A stretch of DNA of 64,000 nucleotides from Nostoc sp. XA010 (lineage in GTDB: Bacteria > Cyanobacteriota > Cyanobacteriia > Cyanobacteriales > Nostocaceae), in NCBI RefSeq assembly GCF_020829625.1, contig NZ_JAIVFX010000021.1, forward strand, positions 1-64,000. Direction: 5' to 3'. The notes beneath the pieces were generated by a model, which was not told the DNA's origin, ran no database searches, and saw only the letters and a list, made by a program, of their open reading frames with translations. The position numbers and the translations under genes are program-made. This document shows positions 54,801-62,958 of the stretch, piece by piece; position 1 is the first letter of the stretch; every line of letters starts with the position of its first letter.

Positions 54801-57738
54801 TACTAGCAGATGTAATTTCTGCTTGTCCGACTGTTTTATATTCAACTTGATTTTTTGGAGTTCGGCTACCTTCTACCAATTGCGTGACGCTGCTATATTT
54901 AATCTGTTGTAATTCTAAGCGTACCCGTTGCCCTGTAATCACTTTTCCTGTAGGGTCAGTAACAATCACTTCAATGGGAAAAGCCTTACCAGCATCAGCG
55001 ACGAAATTACTTTTTAACCCGATGAGGCGATTACTCGGTAAGGCTGTAAAAGTTTTGAAATTCGCTACAGATAGATTAGAAACATCTGCAACTTGCACAT
55101 CCACCCGGTAAGTCATCGGATATGGTAAATCATTAGCCACATTCACAGTTTGACTACTTTTACCATTAGCATCTAGCTGGGCATTAGTTTGTAAGACATC
55201 ACTAGATATAGTAGGGGTTTCCTCTGGCCACAACCATTGTCTACCAAAAGTAAATTCCTCCCAACCTTTAGGGAGAAAGTTAGCCTGTTGGCGAGTGATA
55301 AAGTATTTTGCTTCGCCACCTTCTACAGGCGCACCAAACAAATAATTGCTTGTGGCATTAATATCAACTTTCTCATCAATGAGAGCAAATTCTTTATCTA
55401 AATTGAGTTCGACTTTAAAATTGGGTGGCTTAAACTCAGCTACCCGAAATTCTCCAGAAATTTCTTGCCCATTCTTACCCTTAGCCTGGATTGTATAGTA
55501 GCCTAAGCGCTGAGTAGCCTTGATGGGGAGTTCTAGAGAAAATGTACCAAATTCATTTGTAGTTTGCGTACCTAAATTAGCCTTTTGCCCATCAGGATTA
55601 ACCAAAGTTAATTGGTAAGCAGCATTTTTATCTTGCTGGATTGCACCATTTTGCAAGAAGTCAGCAAAACCAGTCAACCAAGCTTTTTCTCCTGGTTGAT
55701 ACAACTGTCTATCCGAAAAAATTACCCCGCGTGATTCAGGTTTCCCAACTTGCCAGCCTGCATCAATACCATATCCATAAACGCCGCTATATTCTTCAAC
55801 TCTGGCGAATGCCCAATCTTGATTTTCACGGGTAATTACTAATAATTGTGGTGATTTACTATAACTTTCATTTCCCGAATAACATTGCTGCAATCCTTTA
55901 CGAGTAATTGCCAAAGTTCCATTTTCATCAGTTTTACCCGTTGCACAAGGTACAGGTTCAGGGCGAGATTTAGCCTGTAATTTTGATTGATAAATTTCCA
56001 CAGCAGCCGCTTGAACTGGCGAACCATCTGTAAGATGATTGACGCGAATTAAGCCTGACTCAGGAAACCACTGAGTAAATACGCCCAAATTCGTCAATTC
56101 AACCATGCCATAAGTCGTAGGTTCACGCCACAGTTCCTTACCATTCTCCTGATATTTATTAGTACGGGCTTGCACTCCATAAGCTAGCATTCCCGTAGCT
56201 GCACTTATTTTTTCCCGCAGAGGAACAGCAATATCAACTGATTGATTTTTTTTACCTGATACCTTAAAGCTTTGCCAATCAGAAGGTTGTGGTAATAAAT
56301 CATTACTATTATTAAAATAAACTAAATCTGTCGGTTTAACTACTTGATAAGCTGCTTTGTACTTAGATTCTGGCAGATTTCCCGTACTAATATTTAGCTG
56401 TAAATCTTTACCTGTGGGGAAAATATTCAAATCTGATGGTACCCAAATATCCCCAGCTAAATCTCCAGTATCATATTTTAGTGTGACAGGTTTACCCAAA
56501 GTCTGCTCAAACTTATCTTTGAGGTTTCCGCCGATAGTAATTGTATAAGTCTTGGCAGGTTCTAGCGCATAAGGATTAATACCGACAACTTTATCTTCAT
56601 CGTTTATTTGGATGATTCTCGAAATTTCTTTTGGCGCTGGATTAATAGTAATATTTTCTTTAGCTGAATCTGGCAATAAGATGTTATTAAATTCTAGCTG
56701 TGGACTGCCTTTAATAAATCTTCCAAAAGTTCCACCTGCATCTGGCTGTCCGTAAAAGTTAATTTTTTGAAATGCTAAAGGCGAATAAGTTGCTAGCTTA
56801 GTGGCAAATTCTTTCTCTGTAGGTAGATTACCATAAGCAGGGCGGATTCCGGGAGAAAATACTAGGCGATAAGGGGTTGCTTTTTCGAGATTTTGCTGGG
56901 GGACGAGGTTATAAATCCAATTGCGTGCTGAAGGGTCAAATTTTTCTAAAGGTTCTTCACTTTTTAATGGTTTTTCTTCTTTATTTAATTCGACTTTAAA
57001 GCCTACACCCTTGTTTTTTCCTTCTGGAGTTAACTGTAAATGTTCTTGTACAGAAGCTAAATCCAATTCAACATTTGAAGTAAACTGTAATTTCTGTTGT
57101 AAATCAATTGGTTCAATATCAGCTTTCTCAATGGGATTAACACCGGGTAAATTAGTCAGTTTGATAGATTCGGTATTGAATGTCCAAGGTAAATCTTTGT
57201 CTAAGCGATGATTTTTTAAATCGGCTAAACCTGTTTTGAGGGTAACTTGAAATCTTGTCGCTATTGGCAATGCTTTCTCGGCTTGAAAACCCACCATGCG
57301 TGGTGTCAAAAAGCGAAATTGACCAGGTAAAGGCGGCCAAAGTGCAAATTTTTCTAATATTTTCTGCTGTTCTGGACTGTCTAGGCTTTCAACTGGAATT
57401 AAAGCTTCTTTAAAACGGATGCGGATTTGGTTAAGAGATTTTGCATCCCCAATGGGACTAATTTGTTCAATCCAGTCTGGTAGTTTAGGCGGGGTGAGTG
57501 CTGATACTGTTGGGAGTTGTTCTTTACCTGAGTTGATACCAAAAAAATTACACCCTGCCATCCCTAGCATAAATGTAAAGAGAAGAAGATACTGTATTTT
57601 TCTCTTCTGGCTTGAAGAATGACTAATTTTTTTTAATAAACCGCCAAGAACGCCAAGAACGCGATAGGTAATCTTATGATGGAAACGCAGTAAAAATCTG
57701 ATTATCATCTTTCTAGTAATTAAAAATAAAAAATTCAC
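51895..57738 (-). CDS. Bacterial alpha-2-macroglobulin family lipoprotein (thioester motif absent)
   Basis: A 1947-residue periplasmic protein. A lipoprotein signal ends at AGC (Cys63 in FMLGMAGCNFFG). Then come the bacterial Ig-like and macroglobulin (MG) domains (for example SDRQLYQPGEKAWLTGFADF; YFAVIKDKP), the A2M domain (LPDDLTTWRVMAVATDGNLR, about 1290), the thioester-domain toroid (about 1450-1730) and the C-terminal receptor-like domain (PLPSGFEAVD). Where the CxEQ thioester should be, the sequence is DLPFTEPAASQ, so covalent trapping chemistry is absent, as in YfaS-like and some other subgroups. Bacterial A2Ms inhibit invading proteases; the divergent neighbour pbpC is the usual partner. 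The true start may be the internal ATG MIIRFLL. Confidence 0.92.
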   Translation of the reverse strand: MNFLFLITRKMIIRFLLRFHHKITYRVLGVLGGLLKKISHSSSQKRKIQYLLLFTFMLGMAGCNFFGINSGKEQLPTVSALTPPKLPDWIEQISPIGDAKSLNQIRIRFKEALIPVESLDSPEQQKILEKFALWPPLPGQFRFLTPRMVGFQAEKALPIATRFQVTLKTGLADLKNHRLDKDLPWTFNTESIKLTNLPGVNPIEKADIEPIDLQQKLQFTSNVELDLASVQEHLQLTPEGKNKGVGFKVELNKEEKPLKSEEPLEKFDPSARNWIYNLVPQQNLEKATPYRLVFSPGIRPAYGNLPTEKEFATKLATYSPLAFQKINFYGQPDAGGTFGRFIKGSPQLEFNNILLPDSAKENITINPAPKEISRIIQINDEDKVVGINPYALEPAKTYTITIGGNLKDKFEQTLGKPVTLKYDTGDLAGDIWVPSDLNIFPTGKDLQLNISTGNLPESKYKAAYQVVKPTDLVYFNNSNDLLPQPSDWQSFKVSGKKNQSVDIAVPLREKISAATGMLAYGVQARTNKYQENGKELWREPTTYGMVELTNLGVFTQWFPESGLIRVNHLTDGSPVQAAAVEIYQSKLQAKSRPEPVPCATGKTDENGTLAITRKGLQQCYSGNESYSKSPQLLVITRENQDWAFARVEEYSGVYGYGIDAGWQVGKPESRGVIFSDRQLYQPGEKAWLTGFADFLQNGAIQQDKNAAYQLTLVNPDGQKANLGTQTTNEFGTFSLELPIKATQRLGYYTIQAKGKNGQEISGEFRVAEFKPPNFKVELNLDKEFALIDEKVDINATSNYLFGAPVEGGEAKYFITRQQANFLPKGWEEFTFGRQWLWPEETPTISSDVLQTNAQLDANGKSSQTVNVANDLPYPMTYRVDVQVADVSNLSVANFKTFTALPSNRLIGLKSNFVADAGKAFPIEVIVTDPTGKVITGQRVRLELQQIKYSSVTQLVEGSRTPKNQVEYKTVGQAEITSASNPQSVNLTAPESGSYRIRVNFSDAKGESSATDLQIWATGGNPVFWGSKEKDVLEIQLDKKEFKPGETATVLIQSPYPDAELYFAVIKDKPLYQQITKTQGSAPQIQFKVTPEMLPNAAIEAVLVRQGKPINQVEAGSLDNLVKIGFTPFKVNLEDKYLKLQVKPVQASLEPGAEETVQLELKDNQGNPTKGQFTVMVVNEAVLQLSGYRPPDLVDTVYAEQPISTRFTDNRPDVILQPQDVAKPKGWGYGGGFSTGAANTRTRTDFQALAYYNGSVLTDANGNAQIAFKLPDDLTTWRVMAVATDGNLRFGNGDATFISTKPLLTNAILPQFARPGDRILAGLSVTNNTGNTGNLSINGELSGNVKFAEKNPTATTLQTKAESATHAYRFPMVADSVGVGKVRFTTQLNGTAADAFEVPLEIKPIEITEKVVETGVTEKQVKIPLNVDKNTFPDAGGLNIQLASTLIPEIQAPAKQVLEDDDLPFTEPAASQLMIATNLQNLTQKYGQTFSEFNPSQQAKQAIEQLQKLQIADGGFAAFPKQEKSDPWVSSYAGESLVKASQVFPNLVDSAMLSRLKAYLQKVLANPGEYEFCKQQLCKRQLQLNALIALSELGEKRNTFLADIYEQRNNFDVVTQIKLARYLSQFPEWQDESQQLVNKLQQSIYETGRTAVVSLPSSWGWMSSSTTTQAQALRLFIAKQSKPEVIDKLFQSLLALRRYGTWQTNYNNAQALTALVEYSQLQPTPPNFVATVQLAGNKLGENRFEGYTNPSLQLIVPMNLLPRGRNDLTLQKSGNGTLHYLVAYNYRLQGNQPGRFNGLRITREIGQVNKDKVLQKTGLYAFDKPLTLASGQVFDIGLEIIADHPVDHVVIKDPLPSGFEAVDASFQTTTAALQAKADSWELGFKNVYRDRIIAYAGHLEPGVYSLHYLVRSVTPGTFSWPGAQVHLQYAPEEFGHTAESTLILEDGK

Positions 57739-58059
57739 AAGTTATAGCAAACAAAAATTTGCATTCTTTCATAGAGTGGGTAATGCCAAGACTAATAAAG
57801 GACGCAATATGTCTAGTTATTTATACTCAAGCTGTGGATGTAACGTATGTTTATTTACATAGATAACCAATCAAGTGTTATTGTTCCAAAAATCACTACA
57901 ATTCTTAACTATGAAGAAGTATTTAAGTTCTGCAAATATTAATTTATATCTGCTAAGTTAGGAAAAATTAATTATTAAGTATTTGACATACTTACTGATG
58001 TAGATGTAATAATCTCCGCGTCAAAATTAAGATAAGTTTTCTTGGGCAGGGATTCCCTG
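57739..58059. promoter_or_regulatory. Divergent promoter region of A2M and pbpC
   Basis: An AT-rich gap of about 320 bp serving both genes. No operator or repeat could be identified. Confidence 0.4.
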
Positions 58060-60462
58060 ATGAAACTGATATCACGATCGCTACTCAAAATTAAGCGCAC
58101 TAGTAAGGTTATCCTAGCTGTGCTGGTAATCTGTCTGGTGGTACGTCTACTACCTTATTTTGCGCCCATTCGTGCCGCAGGCATTGCTCAAAATCAGTTG
58201 GCAATGCAATTTAGCGATCGCAATGGTTTACCATTAGGAACACTACTCACCCGTGACCAAGAACATACATCAGTAGTACCACTAAATCAGGTTTCTCCCC
58301 AGTTTACCCATGCTATTTTAGCCGCCGAAGATGGCAGCTTTTATCATCACGGGGCGTTGGATATGAAAGCTATTATCCGCGCCAGCAAAGAAGCCATTCA
58401 CGCCAAACGAATTGTTTCCGGTGCTTCTACAATTACTATGCAGTTAGCGCGGATGTTAGATCCAGTGCCACGCAGTTTCTCTGGTAAACTGAGTGAGATT
58501 TGGCTATCTTGGCGGTTAGTAGCAGGGATGAATAAAGATGAAATTCTCTCTGCATATATCAATCGCCTGCCAATGGGAGGCAATATATATGGTGTGGAAG
58601 CAGCAGCGCAGACTTATTTTTCCATCCCAGCTAGTGAGTTGAATCTTGCCCAAGCTAGTTTGTTGGCTGCTATTCCTAATAATCCTACATACTTTAACCC
58701 TTACCAGCATTGGGAACGGCTGAAGCAGCGACAAAAATATGTCCTTAATCGGATGGTACAGGAAAAGTATATTAGTGGTGCGATGCCTACGGCGGCAAGC
58801 TACGCAGCCCGAACACATACCGAAAAAGTTGTGTTTCAATCTCGCCCACCAGGAATTATCGCCGCACCACACTTTTTATTTTGGTTAGCCAATCAAATCC
58901 CCCCTAGCAAGCCTTACAAAGCGGAGAATCAAGCCCCCCTTTTTAAGGGGGGTTGGGGGGATCAATCCGTTATTCGCACGACTATAAATCGCCCCTTGCA
59001 GCAGTTTGTCGAAGCACAGGTACAGCAGGTAATTTCTTCCCTCGCCGCTAACAATGTGCATGATGCAGCTGCATTGGTGATTGACAATCACACTGGTGAA
59101 GTTTTGGCTTATGTTGGTTCACCTGATTATTTTAATGAAGTCAAACTGGGACGCAATGATGGAGTGCAAGCTCTACGTCAACCAGGTTCTACGCTCAAGC
59201 CTTTTGTGTATGAATTAGCTTTAGAAAAAGGTTTAATTCGCCCAAATACCATTTTGGCAGATGTACCTGCCCATTATGCAATTCCCGGCGCGAAACTTTA
59301 CAGCCCCACAGATTACACCGAACGCTTTCTTGGCCCTGTGCGGGTGCGAATCGCTTTAGCAAATTCCCTAAATGTCCCCGCAGTGAGGGTTTTAGAAAAA
59401 GTAGGCGTGGTAACATTCTTAGAACTTCTGCATCAACTGGGCTTTGAACACCTTAATCAAACCCCAGAATATTACGGTTTAGGGTTAACTCTCGGTAGTG
59501 GCGAAGTCAGTCTATGGGAATTAGCTAGAGCTTACGTTACTATGGCACGACTCGGAGAAGCTACGCCGCTAATAAGCACATTTTCAGATTCCCCAATTCA
59601 AAATCCAAGTTGCGCTGAAAGCGCACCAAAAGTGCGACCTAAAATCCAAAATTCGACGACAATATGGCAATTAATTACCAACATACTTAGTGATAACCAT
59701 GCCCGTGCAACAGCATTTGGTGTAGACTCAGTGTTAAATTTACCTTTCCCCGTTGCTGTTAAAACTGGCACTTCTTCCAATTTTCGGGATACTTGGACAG
59801 TTGGCTTCACCACAGATTACACCGTCGCTACTTGGGTAGGCAATTTCAACGGCGAACCGATGCGTCAGGTTTCAGGTGTTACCGGGGCTGCACCCTTGTG
59901 GAATCGAATTATGTTACACCTGCACGAATATCAAGAACCAGCAGGTTTTCCGCCTCCAAAAGGTTTAGTGCAATTACCTGTTTGTGCAATTTCGGGGTTA
60001 CGACCAACACCAGATTGTACCTCAGTGGTGCAGGAATATTTCTATCCAGAAGATAAAATTGCCTACGAAGGTGACAATCAATTCAATTTATCACCAGAGT
60101 ATGATGAGTGGTTGGCAAAACAACAGCAATCGAGTCTTGTTTCTACCAATTTGAGAATTTTATCTCCGCATCATGGCGATTTATTTTTACTGTATCCAGG
60201 TGAAGAAGCGAAGCAAAAACTCGAATTTAAGCTAGCGGGAAATAAATCTGCGTCTGTTGAATGGTGGCTAAATGGGGAAAAACTAGATACAAACTCAGCT
60301 AATTCTTTATTTTGGAATTTGCGTGCTGGTAAGTGGACTTTGGAAGCAAGAAGCGGAGAGATGACCGACAAGGTAAGTTTTCAGGTCGAATTAGCTAGTA
60401 TTAAACCTACGCGTCGAGGATTTTCTATTAGTAATTCTCAGGTAAAGGGGAATCGTCCATAA
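58060..60462 (+). CDS. pbpC: Penicillin-binding protein 1C with three in-frame repeat insertions
   Basis: An 800-residue bifunctional peptidoglycan synthase. One N-terminal membrane helix (VILAVLVICLVVRLLPYF); glycosyltransferase GT51 (about 75-250: catalytic Glu in ILAAEDGSFYHHG, then STITMQLAR and AYINRLPMGGNIYG); transpeptidase with SxxK in GSTLKP (about 380), SxN in ANSLNV and KTGTS (about 570); BiPBP_C domain at the end (RILSPHHGDLFLLYPGEEAK). Three DNA repeats of intergenic type are translated within it: residues near 241-250 (AMPTAASYAA), 291-302 (APLFKGGWGD) and 513-532 (IQNPSCAESAPKVRPKIQNS). The last two fall in a linker and a loop, so function may persist. ATG after GGGA is chosen over an upstream TTG. 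Confidence 0.93.
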   Translation: MKLISRSLLKIKRTSKVILAVLVICLVVRLLPYFAPIRAAGIAQNQLAMQFSDRNGLPLGTLLTRDQEHTSVVPLNQVSPQFTHAILAAEDGSFYHHGALDMKAIIRASKEAIHAKRIVSGASTITMQLARMLDPVPRSFSGKLSEIWLSWRLVAGMNKDEILSAYINRLPMGGNIYGVEAAAQTYFSIPASELNLAQASLLAAIPNNPTYFNPYQHWERLKQRQKYVLNRMVQEKYISGAMPTAASYAARTHTEKVVFQSRPPGIIAAPHFLFWLANQIPPSKPYKAENQAPLFKGGWGDQSVIRTTINRPLQQFVEAQVQQVISSLAANNVHDAAALVIDNHTGEVLAYVGSPDYFNEVKLGRNDGVQALRQPGSTLKPFVYELALEKGLIRPNTILADVPAHYAIPGAKLYSPTDYTERFLGPVRVRIALANSLNVPAVRVLEKVGVVTFLELLHQLGFEHLNQTPEYYGLGLTLGSGEVSLWELARAYVTMARLGEATPLISTFSDSPIQNPSCAESAPKVRPKIQNSTTIWQLITNILSDNHARATAFGVDSVLNLPFPVAVKTGTSSNFRDTWTVGFTTDYTVATWVGNFNGEPMRQVSGVTGAAPLWNRIMLHLHEYQEPAGFPPPKGLVQLPVCAISGLRPTPDCTSVVQEYFYPEDKIAYEGDNQFNLSPEYDEWLAKQQQSSLVSTNLRILSPHHGDLFLLYPGEEAKQKLEFKLAGNKSASVEWWLNGEKLDTNSANSLFWNLRAGKWTLEARSGEMTDKVSFQVELASIKPTRRGFSISNSQVKGNRP
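58780..58807. repeat. Palindromic repeat inside pbpC, insertion 1
   Basis: gcgatgcctacggcggcaag and the following ctacgcag match the intergenic repeat at 12184-12212. In frame at the end of the glycosyltransferase domain. Confidence 0.7.
58931..58963. repeat. C-run/G-run hairpin repeat inside pbpC, insertion 2
   Basis: aagccccccttttta then aggggggttggggggatc is a dispersed intergenic hairpin (compare 8976-9060), here translated as APLFKGGWGD between the two catalytic domains. Confidence 0.75.
59596..59655. repeat. AAAATCCAA-type repeat inside pbpC, insertion 3
   Basis: attcaaaatccaagttgcgc ... taaaatccaaaattcg is the same class as the amt terminator repeat (46032-46098), with an internal gcgctgaaagcgc hairpin. 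In frame within the transpeptidase domain. Confidence 0.7.
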
Positions 60463-60489
60463 TTAAATATAGAGGACATTGATTAAAAA

Positions 60490-60508
60490 AGGCAGGAATT
60501 ACCTGCCT
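60490..60508 (-). terminator. Terminator for the leftward sensor kinase
   Basis: Read on the minus strand, aggcagg-taatt-cctgcct forms a perfect 7-bp stem followed by a T6 run. It lies about 160 bp beyond the kinase stop. Confidence 0.7.
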
Positions 60509-60665
60509 AGTTCCGTTAAACATTTTGATGAGTAAACTATTGCAGATCATATTGACAAAGGCATTACAAAATTATGTCAAAGGTATGACCACAGATAATA
60601 AGCTTGAACAAGAGCAAGAGAGCAGGGGTAGATAGAAAAGAATGCTACACAGTCGATATATTTGC

Positions 60666-62282
60666 TTACCGTGTCTGCTTGATAGGAATCTCAATCAAAA
60701 ACTCTGTACCCTTACCGGGTGAAGAAATACACTTGATTTTTCCCTTGTGCTTATCTACGATAATCTGGTAACTAATAGATAATCCTAAACCAGTGCCTTT
60801 ACCTATAGGTTTAGTAGTAAAGAAAGGATCAAACAATTTAGTCTTAACTTCCTCTGGTATTCCTGGTCCATTGTCTTTAATACTAATAATCACGCACTCT
60901 TCATTCTTAACTTGAGTATGGACAATAATAGAGCTAAGGTGTTTTTTAGCCTCTCCTTTTAAACTTAAACACTCTTCTTCCCATTCATATAAAGCATCAA
61001 TAGCGTTACTTAAAATATTCATAAATACCTGATTCAGTCTTCCTGCATAACATTCAACAAGAGGCAAATCACCATAATCTTTGATTATTGCAATCTCTTG
61101 GTGTTTATGCTTTCCTTTGATACGATATTGTAAAATTAATAGAGTGCTATCAATTCCTTGATGAATATCAACAGGTTTCATTTCTGCTTCGTCAAGACGC
61201 GAGAAGTTTCGCAAAGTTAGCACAATCTCACGAATGCGGTCAGTACCAACTGCCATTGAGGATAATACTTTCGGTAGATCATCAATAATAAACTCTAAAT
61301 CTATCTCATCAATCAGACTACTTAGTTGTGGGTTATAATTAAATTTTTGTTGCTGATACAGGTTAATTAAACTTAGTAAATCCTGACTATATTCTCTAAC
61401 ATGCATCAGGTTACCATAAATGAAATTAACTGGATTATTAATCTCATGAGCAACACCAGCAACTAACTGACCTAATGAAGACATTTTTTCAGTCTGAATA
61501 AGTTGTACTTGGGCGTGTTGCAATTCTTGCAGTGTCTGTTTTAATTGATTATTTTTGTGTTTTAGTTTTGCCGTTCTTTCTGCAACTTGCATTTCTAACC
61601 TATAATTCGTTTCTTCTAAGGCGGCTTGAGCAATTTTTTTAGCTTTTAAGTATTGCTGTAATAAGTGCAATACTAAAAGCCATGCTGGAATCAGCATTGC
61701 TAAACTTATAATAGATTCTAAAATTGCCCAAAACATTCTTTTGTAATAATCATCAACTCTTTGCTGTAACTGAAGTGAGATATTACGCTTTGTTTTAGCA
61801 ACACCATCAGCATAAATTTGTTTTTGACTTTCATAATCACGGTTAGAAAGTAATATTTGTGCTATCTCTTTTTGATTTTTTTTAACCAATTCAAAAGATT
61901 GATATTCAATTTCTACTAAGCGTTGATTAGCAGCATCAATTTTTTTAGCATCCTCATTTTCATATACTTTAGGAGCCAATTTAATAGATTCTTTAATAGC
62001 AAGATCAAGTTTAGGTTCAAATTCGCGATACCGTTCTTCCCAAATAAGTTTTCCTGTTGCAGCATTCATGCGTGCTGACATCGTTAAGACTTCATCAAGA
62101 TAAGTAATTTCATCACTCAGCATTTGGAGTTTGAATTCATATTTAGTAATACTATTAAAGTTATGATATGCTTGCCAATTGAGGCAAATTTTAGGAATAA
62201 ACAAGATTAATGTTAGCAGTAACGTTATAGTTACTATTTGAGAGGGAACGAATCTCAGTTTGTTAGAAATATAAAGGTGCAT
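60666..62282 (-). CDS. Membrane sensor histidine kinase
   Basis: A 538-residue two-helix kinase. Helices at about 17-35 (IVTITLLLTLILFIPKICL) and 190-212 (ESIISLAMLIPAWLLVLHLL) bracket a helical periplasmic sensor (about 40-185) of the four-helix-bundle kind. Then a coiled coil (TAKLKHKNNQLKQTLQELQH), a HisKA of the common cyanobacterial type with phospho-acceptor His in LVAGVAHEINNPVNFIYG (about 280), and HATPase (NILSNAIDAL; KDNGPGIPEE; GKGTGLGLSI). No receiver is fused and no response-regulator gene is adjacent, so the partner is elsewhere. The signal is unknown. Confidence 0.93.
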   Translation of the reverse strand: MHLYISNKLRFVPSQIVTITLLLTLILFIPKICLNWQAYHNFNSITKYEFKLQMLSDEITYLDEVLTMSARMNAATGKLIWEERYREFEPKLDLAIKESIKLAPKVYENEDAKKIDAANQRLVEIEYQSFELVKKNQKEIAQILLSNRDYESQKQIYADGVAKTKRNISLQLQQRVDDYYKRMFWAILESIISLAMLIPAWLLVLHLLQQYLKAKKIAQAALEETNYRLEMQVAERTAKLKHKNNQLKQTLQELQHAQVQLIQTEKMSSLGQLVAGVAHEINNPVNFIYGNLMHVREYSQDLLSLINLYQQQKFNYNPQLSSLIDEIDLEFIIDDLPKVLSSMAVGTDRIREIVLTLRNFSRLDEAEMKPVDIHQGIDSTLLILQYRIKGKHKHQEIAIIKDYGDLPLVECYAGRLNQVFMNILSNAIDALYEWEEECLSLKGEAKKHLSSIIVHTQVKNEECVIISIKDNGPGIPEEVKTKLFDPFFTTKPIGKGTGLGLSISYQIIVDKHKGKIKCISSPGKGTEFLIEIPIKQTR

Positions 62283-62357
62283 TTTGATAATTTTTTTATA
62301 TATATGGTCATTGATAATAAAATTTAATGCTCTCCTATAAGTTTTATATCATCAGGA

Positions 62358-62672
62358 TTAATCCCGAAAATATTTCTCAAATTTCCTATAGACTTTTTTT
62401 AAATTAATTTGAGCTATGTCTAGTTGAAAATTTTCACCTAAATCAAAAGCCATATTCTTAACTTGTAACCAAATAACTAACTTATTAGTATTTGTTTTTA
62501 CTCTGATTTGTCTATATTTACCCAGAAAATTATTTTTATTTTTATAATTAAGTATAATAAAATCTATTTTATATGAAGTTACAGTATTATTACTTAATTT
62601 AGAGTAATGGCAAAGGCATCTAAATGAGGAATCATCGACTGATAAGGGACTTCCAGAAAATAAATTAACCAA
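62358..62672 (-). CDS. Doubtful small open frame, possibly a fragment cut by a miniature element
   Basis: A 104-codon frame rich in Lys, Asn and Ile (NYKNKNNFLGKYRQIRVKTN, then LGENFQLDIAQINLKKVYRK). Its start codon lies inside the GGGACTTCC-type element, so the present N-terminus cannot be original. The C-terminal half looks protein-like, so this may be the tail of a gene truncated by the element. No family recognised. Confidence 0.3.
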   Translation of the reverse strand: MVNLFSGSPLSVDDSSFRCLCHYSKLSNNTVTSYKIDFIILNYKNKNNFLGKYRQIRVKTNTNKLVIWLQVKNMAFDLGENFQLDIAQINLKKVYRKFEKYFRD

Positions 62673-62891
62673 TTTACTCAGATAATATTTTTCTTTCTCC
62701 CCCTCAGGGCAAACGCATCTAAAGTATAAGAATCCTTTAATAGCAAGGGTTTCAACGTTTTTAAATTTAGCCTATTTTTTCGTCAAGATCCTTATCCAGC
62801 AGGGGTTTCAGAAATGCCGTGCGTTCGCCCTGTTCTCCCCCTGCCCCCCTGCCTACACCACGATAGGATATTGTTTTAGTTGGAAGTCCCT
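62645..62891. mobile_element. Miniature element with GGGACTTCC ends, copy 2, interrupted
   Basis: Ends gggacttccagaaaataaat and (inverted) agggacttccaactaaaaca. TAA borders both sides. Apart from the inserted 128-bp element and its flanking duplication it follows copy 1 (38697-38811) closely, including cctacaccacgataggatat. Confidence 0.75.
62705..62832. mobile_element. 128-bp non-autonomous element, copy 2
   Basis: Identical, as read, to 25918-26045. Here the flanking 10-bp direct repeat is unambiguous: ttctccccct occurs immediately before the CAGGGC end and immediately after the CCCTG end. This proves transposition rather than passive duplication. No coding capacity; the transposase must act in trans. 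Confidence 0.9.
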
Positions 62892-62958
62892 AAAGTGTCA
62901 TTGCGATCGCTCATGCAAAACTCCATAACCGCCTACTTCTGCCACACTGTACTTCCGA

